From positions 62,001-126,000 of the forward strand of contig NZ_RDBF01000005.1 in NCBI RefSeq assembly GCF_003674095.1: a stretch of DNA of 64,000 nucleotides, read 5' to 3'. The stretch's first letter is position 1; the number at the start of each line of letters is the position of its first letter. This document shows positions 37,657 through 45,765 of this stretch, piece after piece. The translations under genes were made by a program, and so were the position numbers. The DNA is from Aeromicrobium phragmitis. Lineage in GTDB: Bacteria > Actinomycetota > Actinomycetes > Propionibacteriales > Nocardioidaceae. The notes under the pieces were generated by a model, which was not told the DNA's origin, searched no databases, and saw only the letters and a program-made list of their open reading frames with translations.

Positions 37657-39027
37657 TCAGTCTGCGAGCAGAGCCTGGGCGACACGTTCGAGTCGTTCGC
37701 CCCTCGATGCTTTCACAAGCACCACCTGGTCCGCCCGCAGACTAGGGACGAGTCTACGGATGGCGGCGTCGGCTGTCGGGACGACCTCGGCGATCGATCC
37801 TGCGCCTCGGGCGATCGCGGCCGCCTCGTCGCCCACCACCAGCACGCGTCCCACGCCCAGCGAGGCCGCGAGCCGCCCGATCGCCTCATGGTGCTCATCG
37901 CTCCGGTCCCCCAGCTCGAGCATCGCACCAAGCACGGCGATGCCGCGATCGCCGGGAGCGACGGTCGCGAGGGTCCGCAGCGCGGCGGCAGTGGACTCCG
38001 GATTGGCGTTGTAGGCGTCGTTGAGCACCGTCAACCCGTCGGCGCGCACGTGGCGCTCCATCCGCATGGGCGAGCCGGCGGACGCCCCGGCGAGCGCCCG
38101 GGCGGCGAGCGCCGTGGCGACTCCTGACGCCCGGGCAGCGGCCAGCGCCGCCGCGGCGTTGACCACCTGGTGCTCGCCCAGCTGCGGCACGGTCAGGTCG
38201 ATCTCCTGGTCGTCGACCAGCACGCGCAGGTGCGGGTGGCCGTCGGCGTCGAGCTCCGGGGCGTCGAGGAAGCGGACGTCGTTGCCGGCGGCACCGAAGG
38301 TGACCACCTCCGCGTCGCTGCGTACCGCCATCGCCGCGACGAGCGGGTCGTCGGCGTTGAGCACCGCGGTGCCCGAAGGCGGCAGAGCTTCGATGAGTTC
38401 GCCCTTGGCTTGCGCGGTCGCTGCGGGCGAGCCGAACTCCGAGGCATGGGCCGAGCCCACGTTGAGCACCACACCGACGTCCGGCGGTGCGATGCGGCAC
38501 AGGTGCGCGATGTGTCCCACGCCGCGGGCCCCCATCTCCACCACGAGGTACCGGGTGTCCTCGGCGGCGCGGAGCACGGTCAGGGGAACGCCGAGCTCAT
38601 TGTTGAAGGACCCCTGTGGCGCGACCGTCGCACCGGCGGCGCTGAACACCGCGTTGAGCATGTCCTTGACGCTGGTCTTGCCGGCTGAACCGGTGACGCC
38701 GACGACGGTCAACGTCCCGTTCTCGCGGAGACGGCTGAGGACGTGGCGGGCGAGATCGGCCAGGGCGACAGTGACGTCCTCGACGAGAATCGCGGGCACG
38801 CCGACCTCGCGCGCTGCCACGACGGCGACCGCGCCGTCCTGGATCGACGAGGCCGCGTAGTCGTGCCCGTCGACGCGCTCCCCCGGCAAGGCGGCGAACA
38901 GCGCGCCGGCCCGGACCTGGCGCGAGTCGATGACCACGGGCCCGGTGACCACGGCATCGGCGGAGACTCCCGCGAGCCGCCCGCCTGTCACGCGGGCGAC
39001 CTCGCCCAGAGTGAGCCCGGCGATCAC
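37657..39027 (-). CDS. murF: UDP-MurNAc-tripeptide D-alanyl-D-alanine ligase
   Basis: 456 residues from the GTG at 39027 ([16 protein letters not shown]), which overlaps the murE stop as GTGA. The P-loop is [15 protein letters not shown] (about residue 108), with [14 protein letters not shown] following and [16 protein letters not shown] (about 335) as the typical MurF block. It adds D-Ala-D-Ala to finish the UDP-MurNAc pentapeptide. No ddl gene is in this window. Confidence 0.96.
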   Translation of the reverse strand: MIAGLTLGEVARVTGGRLAGVSADAVVTGPVVIDSRQVRAGALFAALPGERVDGHDYAASSIQDGAVAVVAAREVGVPAILVEDVTVALADLARHVLSRLRENGTLTVVGVTGSAGKTSVKDMLNAVFSAAGATVAPQGSFNNELGVPLTVLRAAEDTRYLVVEMGARGVGHIAHLCRIAPPDVGVVLNVGSAHASEFGSPAATAQAKGELIEALPPSGTAVLNADDPLVAAMAVRSDAEVVTFGAAGNDVRFLDAPELDADGHPHLRVLVDDQEIDLTVPQLGEHQVVNAAAALAAARASGVATALAARALAGASAGSPMRMERHVRADGLTVLNDAYNANPESTAAALRTLATVAPGDRGIAVLGAMLELGDRSDEHHEAIGRLAASLGVGRVLVVGDEAAAIARGAGSIAEVVPTADAAIRRLVPSLRADQVVLVKASRGERLERVAQALLAD

Positions 39028-40505
39028 GCGCGCGCCTCCAGACACGCACGCAGGACGTCGCGGTCGTCGAACGGGTGCACGACCCCGGCGATCTCCTGCC
39101 CGCGCTCGTGCCCCTTACCGGCCACCACCACGGTGTCACCCGGCCCGGCCATCGTGACGGCCTCGGCGATGGCCGCCTGACGCCCGCCGATCTCCATGAC
39201 CGTCGCGCTCTCCTTGCGTGTACCGCGCAGGACGGCGGCACGGATCGCGGCCGGTTCCTCGGTGCGCGGATTGTCGTCGGTGACGATGACGACGTCGGCG
39301 TGCCGCGCGGCGGCCGCGCCCATGAGTGGTCGCTTGCCGTGGTCGCGGTCGCCACCTGCTCCGATGACGACGATGATCCGCCCCGGCGTCACCGGACGCA
39401 GCGCATCGAGCACCGCGACGACGGCGTCGGGTTTGTGCGCGTAGTCGACCACGGCGGTGAAATCCTGGCCGGCGTCGACCCGCTCCATCCGTCCCGGGAC
39501 GCCGGGGCTCTCCGCGATGCCGCGCGCGATCTCGTGCGGGTCGTGACCCTGCACGGTCAACGCCGCGAGGACGGCCGCGGCGTTGGCGACGTTGAAGGCA
39601 CCCGGCAGCGGGACGAAGAGCTCGACCTCGACGGCCTCGGGGCCCAGCAGTCGGGCTTCGGTGCCGTGCGGAAGCGCGACGATGTCGACGGCGCGCCAGT
39701 CGGCCGGTTCACCCCGCGTCGAGACCGTCGTGATCGGCACGGTCGCTCCCGTCGCGAGCCGGCGTCCGTACTCGTCGTCGACCACGACGACACCGGAGTG
39801 CGCGTGGGCCGAGGTCAACAGGCTCGCCTTGGCGGCGAAGTACTCCTCCATGTCGGCGTGGAAGTCGAGGTGGTCGCGGCCGAGGTTGAGGAACACCCCG
39901 ACGTCGAAGACGAAGCCGTCCACCCGCCCCTGGGCGAGTGCGTGGCTCGACACCTCCATCGCGCACACCTCGATCTCCTCCTCACGCATCACGGCGAAGA
40001 GCGCCTGCAAGGCGGGAGCCTCGGGTGTCGTCAGCGCGGAGCGGGCCGGCACCCCGCCGACGCGCGTACCGATCGTGCCGATGACGGCGCTGCGCTCTGC
40101 GCCCAGCGCGGCCTCGGCGAGGTAGGTGCTGGTGGTCTTGCCCTGCGTGCCGGTGATGCCGATCGTCGTGAAGGCCTTGCTCGGGTGGTCGTACAGCTCG
40201 GCCGCGAGCTCGGGAAGCGCGGCGCGCGGATCCTCGAGCACGATGTACGGGGTGTCGTCGGGCACGCACTGCAGGCCGGCGGCGTCGGTGAGTACGGCGA
40301 CGGCCCCTTCGCTCACGGCCTGCGGGGCGTAGCGCCCGCCGTGCGTCGTCGAGCCGGGAAGGGCCGCGTAGAGGTCTCCGGCGACCACATCGGAGGTGTT
40401 GAGGCTAAGCCCGGTCACCTCCGCCTCGCCGAAGGCCCGGGCGCCCAACTGTCGGGCGATGGACCGCAGCGAACGGTGCGGCAGCGCCCGCGGTCGTACT
40501 CTCAT
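39024..40505 (-). CDS. murE: UDP-MurNAc-dipeptide diaminopimelate ligase
   Basis: 493 residues from the ATG at 40505 (MRVRPRALPHRSLRS), which has GGAGGA seven bases upstream; eight more in-frame codons exist. The P-loop is IGITGTQGKTTSTYL (about residue 115). VTDDNPRTEEP near residue 405 contains the DNPR motif that in studied MurE enzymes marks diaminopimelate rather than lysine addition, so the wall peptide is of the DAP type. Whether meso or LL isomer is used cannot be told from this motif. Confidence 0.96.
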   Translation of the reverse strand: MRVRPRALPHRSLRSIARQLGARAFGEAEVTGLSLNTSDVVAGDLYAALPGSTTHGGRYAPQAVSEGAVAVLTDAAGLQCVPDDTPYIVLEDPRAALPELAAELYDHPSKAFTTIGITGTQGKTTSTYLAEAALGAERSAVIGTIGTRVGGVPARSALTTPEAPALQALFAVMREEEIEVCAMEVSSHALAQGRVDGFVFDVGVFLNLGRDHLDFHADMEEYFAAKASLLTSAHAHSGVVVVDDEYGRRLATGATVPITTVSTRGEPADWRAVDIVALPHGTEARLLGPEAVEVELFVPLPGAFNVANAAAVLAALTVQGHDPHEIARGIAESPGVPGRMERVDAGQDFTAVVDYAHKPDAVVAVLDALRPVTPGRIIVVIGAGGDRDHGKRPLMGAAAARHADVVIVTDDNPRTEEPAAIRAAVLRGTRKESATVMEIGGRQAAIAEAVTMAGPGDTVVVAGKGHERGQEIAGVVHPFDDRDVLRACLEARA

Positions 40506-40568
40506 CGACGCTTCCTCCACGTCCACCAACCTACTGCGTCATGCTCGGGCACACCGCCCGGGCGCCGG

Positions 40569-42311
40569 TCACCAGTACTGCTCGACCTTGGGGGGCGCGG
40601 AACCGGTCGGCGTGACGCCGAACCGCTCCAGCGTCATCGACATGATGTCGTGGAACACCGGGCCGGCGAGGGAGCCGCCGCCGGCATTGGCCGGCGGTTT
40701 GTCGATGACGATGTAGGTGAGGAATCGGGGCTTGTCGGCAGGGGCGAAACCGGCGAAGGAGACCGTGTTCTGTCCCCGCACGTAGCGGCCGGTGTCGGGG
40801 TTGACCCGCCACGCCGTGCCGGTCTTGCCGGCCACCCGGTACCCCTGGATCTGGGCCGCCGGTGCCGTCCCGTCGTCAGCCGTGACGGCCTCCATCATCC
40901 GGGTCACCTGCGCCGCGGCGTCCGAGGACACGACCCGGGTGGATTCGCCCGGCTCGTTCGGCGTCTCGGTGCCGTCCGGCGCGATGGTGGACTCGACGAC
41001 GGTGGGGTCGCAGGCCACGCCGTCGTTGGCGATGGCCCCGAGGGCACGCATCATCTGCACAGCCGTGACCGAGATGCCCTGGCCGAACGAGGTCGTCGCG
41101 TGCTTGGCGTCGGTCCAGCCGTCAGCGGGGGCGAGGATGCCGGCCGACTCCCCGGGCAGCTCGATCCCGGTGGTCGAACCGAATCCGAACCTGCTCAAGT
41201 AGTCGTGGAAGGTCTGGTCGTCCATCTGCTGCGCCGCGATGATCGTGCCGAGGTTCGACGACTGGGCGATGACGCCCGCTGCGGTCATCTGCAGCTCGCC
41301 GTGGTCCCAGTGGTCCCCGATCGGGAATCCGTCGATGACCATCTGACTGGGGACCCGGATCTTCGAGTCGGCGTCGATGAGGCCCTGGTCGGCCAACGCT
41401 GCCATCGTCACGGGCTTCATCACCGAGCCCGGCTCGTACACCGTCTGAGTGGCACGCGAGACGGTGTTCCGCTCGGTGATGCCCGTGCGGGCGTCGGGGT
41501 CGAAGGTCGGCGACTGCGACATCTGCAGGATCTGGCAGGTCTTGACGTCCATCGTGATCGCGAGGCCCCAGTCGGCGCCCGCGGACGAGACGACCTCGGC
41601 CAGCCGCTGGTCGGCGAACCACTGCAGATCGCGATCGATCGTCGTCTTGACCGCCGTGCCGGGAACCATCTCCTCGACGGTGCTGTCGGCCATCGGGATG
41701 CGCTGACCGGTGGAGGAGACCTCGAACGTGCTCGAACCGTCCGTACCGGTGAGCGCCTCGTCGTACATCTGCTCGATGCCCTGGACGCCCTTGCCCTCGG
41801 CGTCGGTGAAGCCGAGGAGGTTGGCCGCGAGCGATCCGCCCGGATAGCTGCGCAGCACTTCCTTCTCGGTGAAGACCCCGGTGTAGGAGGCGTCCCGGAC
41901 GGCTTCGACGGCCTCGGTCGCCTCCGAGGCGGGCAGGTCACGCACGAGGTAGACGAACCGCGAGTCCGGCGTGCGCAGCGTCTCGATCGTCTCGAAGTAG
42001 TCGATGTGCTCGGGCAGCTTCTCGTAGAGGATGCGCGCGATCTGCGGGGCGTGCTCGGCGGTCATGCTCGGGTCGGCCGTGATGGTGAGGCCGTCGACGT
42101 TGGCGGCCAGTTCGACACCGTTGCGGTCGAGGATGGCCCCTCGGGGCGCCGGAACCGTCGTGGTCGCGGTTCCGGTCTGCACGGCCATCGCGGCGTACGC
42201 CTTGGCGTCGACTCCCTGGATCTGGAACAGGCGTGCCCCGAACAGCAGGAACACCGCGAGCACCACGATGAGACACAACCGCAGCCGTCGGCGGGTCACC
42301 GCGGTCGTCAC
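40569..42311 (-). CDS. ftsI: Septal peptidoglycan transpeptidase FtsI (class B PBP3)
   Basis: 580 residues from the GTG at 42311, which overlaps the ftsL stop as GTGA. One N-terminal helix (about 9-30) anchors a periplasm-facing dimerisation domain and the transpeptidase domain. The three active-site motifs are SVMK in YEPGSVMKPVT (about 296), SSN in VIAQSSNLGTI (about 350) and KTG in RVAGKTGTAWR (about 495). It cross-links septal wall with FtsW. No PASTA domains are present, unlike FtsI-type proteins of some Firmicutes. Confidence 0.97.
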   Translation of the reverse strand: MTTAVTRRRLRLCLIVVLAVFLLFGARLFQIQGVDAKAYAAMAVQTGTATTTVPAPRGAILDRNGVELAANVDGLTITADPSMTAEHAPQIARILYEKLPEHIDYFETIETLRTPDSRFVYLVRDLPASEATEAVEAVRDASYTGVFTEKEVLRSYPGGSLAANLLGFTDAEGKGVQGIEQMYDEALTGTDGSSTFEVSSTGQRIPMADSTVEEMVPGTAVKTTIDRDLQWFADQRLAEVVSSAGADWGLAITMDVKTCQILQMSQSPTFDPDARTGITERNTVSRATQTVYEPGSVMKPVTMAALADQGLIDADSKIRVPSQMVIDGFPIGDHWDHGELQMTAAGVIAQSSNLGTIIAAQQMDDQTFHDYLSRFGFGSTTGIELPGESAGILAPADGWTDAKHATTSFGQGISVTAVQMMRALGAIANDGVACDPTVVESTIAPDGTETPNEPGESTRVVSSDAAAQVTRMMEAVTADDGTAPAAQIQGYRVAGKTGTAWRVNPDTGRYVRGQNTVSFAGFAPADKPRFLTYIVIDKPPANAGGGSLAGPVFHDIMSMTLERFGVTPTGSAPPKVEQYW

Positions 42312-42727
42312 GGCGCACCTCCCGGCTCGGCGGGGACCGGCTGGCCGATCACTGCCCCGTCGGTGAGGCGCAGGAACACCGGCGTCGCCGGCGGCACCAT
42401 GCCGTCCTCCGCGGCCTTCTCGGCGAGGGACTGCGGGCTCTGGAGCTCCTGCAGTTCCCGCTCCAACGCCTGCCGCTGGATCTGCAGGCTCTCGGACTCC
42501 CGCGAGAGTTCGGAGAGCTGGAACGACTGAGCTTGCATGAGGGTGCTCATCACGATGAGTCCGACGAGTCCAAGACCCAGCACCCCGAGCAAGACCACGA
42601 CGAAGGGCGCCTTGTGCGCCCGCTGACGGACCGGGGCGACCAGGCGGAGCCCGGCGGAACGCACCTCCTGGCCGCGGGCGACGAGGGCGCGGCCCGCATG
42701 GGCGGCGGCAGTGCCTCGGGCGCTCAT
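42308..42727 (-). CDS. ftsL: FtsL-like bitopic septum protein
   Basis: 139 residues: a basic cytoplasmic region (about 1-38), one helix (about 40-62, [20 protein letters not shown]) and an extracytoplasmic leucine-zipper-like coiled coil (about 64-100, [20 protein letters not shown]). Sequence conservation is low, as usual for FtsL; the assignment rests on architecture and on the fixed rsmH-ftsL-ftsI order. It overlaps both neighbours by four bases (ATGA and GTGA). Confidence 0.88.
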   Translation of the reverse strand: MSARGTAAAHAGRALVARGQEVRSAGLRLVAPVRQRAHKAPFVVVLLGVLGLGLVGLIVMSTLMQAQSFQLSELSRESESLQIQRQALERELQELQSPQSLAEKAAEDGMVPPATPVFLRLTDGAVIGQPVPAEPGGAP

Positions 42728-43674
42728 GCGGTGATCCTTTCGACGGCGCGCAGCCGGACCGGCTTGGCGCGGGAGTTCTCGGCGATCTCGGCGTCGGAGG
42801 CCTTCTCCGCGCCACGGGTGACGAGGCGGAACCTCGCCTCGTGCTCGGCCGGCACGACCGGGAGCCCCGGCGGTGCCGTCGAGGTCGTGGCCTGCGCGAA
42901 GACCCGCTTGACGATGCGGTCCTCGAGCGAGTGGTACGCCATCACGACGACACGTCCGCCGACATCGGTGTGCGCGAGGGCGGCAGGCAACGCGCGGCGC
43001 ACGGCGCCCAGTTCGTCGTTGACCTCGATCCGCAACGCCTGGAACGTCCGTTTGGCCGGATGTCCCCCGGTCCGGCGGGCCGGAGCGGGGATCGCGTCGC
43101 GGACGAGGTCGACGAGCCGCGCGCTCGTGGTGAACGGCTCGACGGCGCGCGCTCTCACCACGGCCTCGGCGATGCGGCGGGCGAACTTCTCCTCGCCGTA
43201 CTCCCGCAGTACGCGCGCCAGGTCGGCGGCGTCGTACGTGTTGAGCACGTCGGCGGCCGTCACGGAATCCTCGGGGTTCATCCGCATGTCCAGCGGCGCG
43301 TCCTGGGCGTAGGCGAACCCGCGCTCGGCCTGGTCCAACTGCATCGACGAGACGCCGAGGTCGAACAGCACGCCGGCGGCGCGTTCCGCTCCTCCGGCGC
43401 GCACGGCCTCGTCGATCGCGTCGTACACCGCGTGCACGCCGACGAATCGATCGCCGAACGCCGCGAGGCGCTCCGAGGCCCGGCGCAAGGCGTCGGGGTC
43501 GCGGTCGATCCCGACGACCCGGAGCTGCTCGAAGCGCTCGAGGAGAGATGCGGTGTGTCCGCCGAGGCCGAGCGTGGCGTCGACGATCACCGGGGAGGGT
43601 GACTTCTCGATCGCGGGCGCGAGCAGTGCGATGACCCGCTCACGCAGGACCGGCACGTGCTGCGCCGGCGTCAT
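42724..43674 (-). CDS. rsmH: 16S rRNA m4C1402 methyltransferase
   Basis: 316 residues from the ATG at 43674 ([18 protein letters not shown]); the open frame further upstream to 43821 has no family match. The SAM-binding motif is [19 protein letters not shown] (about 30-48), [20 protein letters not shown] (about 110) and [15 protein letters not shown] (about 245) are RsmH hallmarks. It methylates C1402 in the ribosomal P site. The stop overlaps the ftsL ATG, and its own ATG overlaps the stop of a possible small upstream gene. Confidence 0.96.
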   Translation of the reverse strand: MTPAQHVPVLRERVIALLAPAIEKSPSPVIVDATLGLGGHTASLLERFEQLRVVGIDRDPDALRRASERLAAFGDRFVGVHAVYDAIDEAVRAGGAERAAGVLFDLGVSSMQLDQAERGFAYAQDAPLDMRMNPEDSVTAADVLNTYDAADLARVLREYGEEKFARRIAEAVVRARAVEPFTTSARLVDLVRDAIPAPARRTGGHPAKRTFQALRIEVNDELGAVRRALPAALAHTDVGGRVVVMAYHSLEDRIVKRVFAQATTSTAPPGLPVVPAEHEARFRLVTRGAEKASDAEIAENSRAKPVRLRAVERITA

Positions 43675-43832
43675 AGCGACCCCAGGGCGAGCGCGATCAC
43701 CGCGGTCACCGCGGCCGATCCACCGAGCGACACGGCCATGACGGCGCAGCGCTCGGCGATCTGCCGGCGTAACCGCGGGACAGGTTCCGATCCGGTCGTG
43801 GGGACAGATCCCCGCCCGCATGGTTCTGACAC
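43671..43832 (-). CDS. Possible small membrane protein between mraZ and rsmH
   Basis: An open frame of 53 codons from GTG 43832 ends TGA overlapping the rsmH ATG (ATGA), the same coupling used throughout this cluster. The C-terminal half ([20 protein letters not shown]) would form one helix after a basic segment. The start is uncertain: no ribosome-binding site precedes the GTG, and an internal ATG would give only 22 residues. It may instead be an untranslated leader for rsmH. Confidence 0.35.
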   Translation of the reverse strand: MSEPCGRGSVPTTGSEPVPRLRRQIAERCAVMAVSLGGSAAVTAVIALALGSL

Positions 43833-43882
43833 CGGGGAAGGGATGTCAGATCCACCCAGGCGGGCATCTGAGCCCGCGACCG

Positions 43883-44332
43883 TCAGAAGATGCCCGGCAT
43901 CACCTCGTCGGACATGTCCGCGAAGGTGTCCTCCTGCTCGGCGGAGAACTCGTCCCAGCGCTGCGAGTCCCAGATCTCGATGCGGTCCATCGCACCGACG
44001 ACGGTGCAGTCGCGGCCCAGGCTCGCCCACTCCCGCAGCACGGGAGGGATCGAGATCCTCCCCTGCTTGTCCGGCGTCTCCGAGGATGCGCCGGAGAACA
44101 GCATCCGCAGGAAGTTGCGCGCCTGGCGGTTGGTGAACGGCGTCGAGCGCACGCGGTCGGTGAACTCCGTGAACGCCTCGGGCGTCCACCCGTAGATGCA
44201 GTGCTCCTGACCCCGCGTGAGGATCACGCCGTGCTCCAGCCGGGGCCGGAACTTGGCGGGCAGGAAGAGCCGCCCCTTGTCGTCCAGACGCGGGGTGTAG
44301 GTGCCGAAGAAGTTGGTGACGTCGGGATTCAC
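43883..44332 (-). CDS. mraZ: Transcriptional regulator MraZ
   Basis: 149 residues from the GTG at 44332, six bases after AGGAGG; GTG 44335 and 44347 are alternatives. Two SpoVT/AbrB-like repeats are seen: YTPRLDDKGRLFLPAKFRPR (about 11-30) and the SETPDKQGRISIPPVLREWA block (about 85-104), each with the DxxGR motif. MraZ binds spaced GTGGG-like boxes upstream of its own gene and controls the division cluster; such boxes are present at 44389-44423. It is the first gene of the cluster. Confidence 0.96.
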   Translation of the reverse strand: MNPDVTNFFGTYTPRLDDKGRLFLPAKFRPRLEHGVILTRGQEHCIYGWTPEAFTEFTDRVRSTPFTNRQARNFLRMLFSGASSETPDKQGRISIPPVLREWASLGRDCTVVGAMDRIEIWDSQRWDEFSAEQEDTFADMSDEVMPGIF

Positions 44333-44388
44333 CACGGCCCTCCTCACCTCGCGCCATGAGCCACATGAGCTGCTCCTCCACCAGTTGC

Positions 44389-44423
44389 TCCATTTTGCAC
44401 CACCTTAACCCACTTTGCACCAC
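44389..44423 (-). promoter_or_regulatory. mraZ: MraZ operator: boxes at a 10-nt period
   Basis: On the minus strand GTGGT (44423-44419), GTGGG (44413-44409) and GTGGT (44403-44399) are separated by five-base spacers, with a degenerate ATGGA at 44393-44389 in the same phase. Two of the spacers are identical (GCAAA). GTGGG-like boxes at exactly this spacing are the known MraZ binding pattern in E. coli. The boxes lie 57-91 nt before the mraZ start. Confidence 0.8.
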
Positions 44424-44477
44424 CTTCTCACCAAGAACACGTCGCTGCCGTGCGTGTCGCGTTCGGAACACACGAAA

Positions 44478-44504
44478 GCCCCGCAGGCTTTCTGCCTGCG
44501 GGGC
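44478..44504 (-). terminator. Hairpin, second of a tandem pair
   Basis: Arms 44478-44488 (GCCCCGCAGGC) and 44494-44504 pair over 11 bp around a five-base loop. On the minus strand the hairpin is followed by TTTC. It lies directly after the stronger hairpin at 44505-44539, between the DUF3040 gene and the mraZ operator. Confidence 0.7.
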
Positions 44505-44539
44505 AAGGAAAAACCGCCCTCACCTGACGGTGGGGCGGT
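44505..44539 (-). terminator. Rho-independent terminator of the DUF3040 gene
   Basis: Arms 44513-44524 and 44529-44539 form an 11-bp stem with one bulge and a four-base loop; on the minus strand a run of five T follows (44513-44509, the first being the last base of the stem), then CC. It is 35 nt after the DUF3040 stop. This is the only textbook hairpin-plus-U-run I found in the window. Confidence 0.8.
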
Positions 44540-44574
44540 GGAGTGGTGGGAAGTGGTGCGTCAGTGGAGGACGG

Positions 44575-44961
44575 TCAGCGCCCGTCGTCCTGTCGGCGGT
44601 TCCAGCGCTCTTCCATCCGGTCGACGAACGAACCCGAACCCGAGCCCTTCGGCTGCGACGACCGGGGCCGGCCCTCCTCGGCGCCCCCCATCATCCCGCG
44701 GCGCCAGGTTCGGATGAAGGCGTACGCGCTCGCGACCATGGCGACGAATCCGACCACGCCGAGCCAGGTGGTGGCGGTGACCGCACCAGCGAGCAGCATG
44801 GCGATCGCCGCGATGAAGCCGACGGCGGCCAGCACCGCGAACTTGCGATACCGCGCGGCCAGCTTGGAACCACGCAGCGTGGACGCGAAGTCGGGATCTT
44901 CCTCGGCCAGCGACTGCTCAAGCTGGGCCAGCAGGCGGGCCTCTTCGTCAGAGAGCGGCAC
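44575..44961 (-). CDS. DUF3040 membrane protein
   Basis: 128 residues starting MPLSDEEARLLAQLEQSLAE, the DUF3040 signature, followed by EDPDFASTLRG. Two helices (about 40-58 and 62-82) are separated by a short turn, and a polar tail ends RMEERWNRR. Function is unknown; the family is confined to actinobacteria and lies near mraZ in several of them, as here. It is insulated from the division cluster by two hairpins and follows the methyltransferase gene by 23 nt. Confidence 0.9.
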   Translation of the reverse strand: MPLSDEEARLLAQLEQSLAEEDPDFASTLRGSKLAARYRKFAVLAAVGFIAAIAMLLAGAVTATTWLGVVGFVAMVASAYAFIRTWRRGMMGGAEEGRPRSSQPKGSGSGSFVDRMEERWNRRQDDGR

Positions 44962-44983
44962 GGTGGACTCCTCGGTCGGGTGG

Positions 44984-45715
44984 TTACTTCGATTCTAGGC
45001 GTGCGATCTGCTGGAGACCACCCGAGCAGGTGGAGAAATCGCGCTGGCTACGTGCCGATTGTTCCAGGGCGAAGAGTGCCTCCCGGGCACCCGGTTCCAT
45101 GTCGACGACCGAACTCGGGACGAGATCGGCGAAGACGCGCAGACCGCGGGTCGGCGCCGACGCGAAGCCGTGCGCCGCCAGGAGGGCGTCGAGCTCGTCG
45201 GCGAAGAAGCGGCGGGGCCCGTGATCGCGGACGTCCCACTGATCGAGCGGACGCTCGACGAGGGCCAGGGCGCCGGCGAAGTCGCCGGCGACCGCACGGG
45301 CGAGCGCTCCCCCGACGCGCCCGGCCACGGCGACGCTGACGAGCCCCTCGGGCACCAGGGCGCCGGCGACCGCGGCGAGCGCCGCGCCCGGATCCTCGAC
45401 GTGCTCCAACACCCCGTGACAGAGCACGAGGTCCACCGAGCCGGCTGGAACGTGATCACCCAGATCCCCCGTGTCGCCGAGCACGTGACGGATCACCACG
45501 TCGGCCTCGTCGGCACGCCGCGCGAGCGCGGCGAGGGCGTCCGGACTCGGGTCCACGACGGTCACGTCATGACCGGCCTGCGCCACGCGTACCGCGTCGC
45601 TGCCGGTGCCGCCTCCCAGATCGAGGACGCGCAGCACCCGGCCGCTTCCGGCCGCGGCGGCGTCCAAAGCGTCGCGCACGGCCTGCCACATGACCTCACC
45701 ACGTACCGGACCCAT
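44984..45715 (-). CDS. SAM-dependent class I methyltransferase
   Basis: 243 residues. Motif I is VLRVLDLGGGTGSDAVRVAQ (about 27-46), with VTVVDPSPDAL as motif II and DLVLCHGVLEHVEDPGAALA (about 95-114) as the substrate-side region, all of the methyltransferase 11 type. The acceptor cannot be predicted. The ATG at 45715 follows TAGGCT by six bases, and no ribosome-binding site is present, so a leaderless mRNA is likely. It diverges from the FAD oxidoreductase gene across 50 nt. Confidence 0.9.
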   Translation of the reverse strand: MGPVRGEVMWQAVRDALDAAAAGSGRVLRVLDLGGGTGSDAVRVAQAGHDVTVVDPSPDALAALARRADEADVVIRHVLGDTGDLGDHVPAGSVDLVLCHGVLEHVEDPGAALAAVAGALVPEGLVSVAVAGRVGGALARAVAGDFAGALALVERPLDQWDVRDHGPRRFFADELDALLAAHGFASAPTRGLRVFADLVPSSVVDMEPGAREALFALEQSARSQRDFSTCSGGLQQIARLESK

Positions 45716-45721
45716 GGCCCC

Positions 45722-45727
45722 AGCCTA
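45722..45727 (-). promoter_or_regulatory. Candidate -10 of leaderless methyltransferase gene
   Basis: TAGGCT on the minus strand, six bases (GGGGCC) and then the ATG at 45715. Confidence 0.45.
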
Positions 45728-45753
45728 GGGGACCGGCGTCCGAGGGACGGTCG

Positions 45754-45759
45754 TATGCT
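45754..45759 (+). promoter_or_regulatory. Candidate -10 of leaderless FAD oxidoreductase gene
   Basis: TATGCT, six bases (GCCGCC) and then the ATG at 45766. It is close to consensus TANNNT and faces the opposite way to the element at 45722-45727. Confidence 0.55.
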
Positions 45760-45765
45760 GCCGCC

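Noticed and set aside
39075..42530. 1151-codon plus-strand open frame
   Set aside because: Spans antisense murE, ftsI and part of ftsL; a composition artefact.
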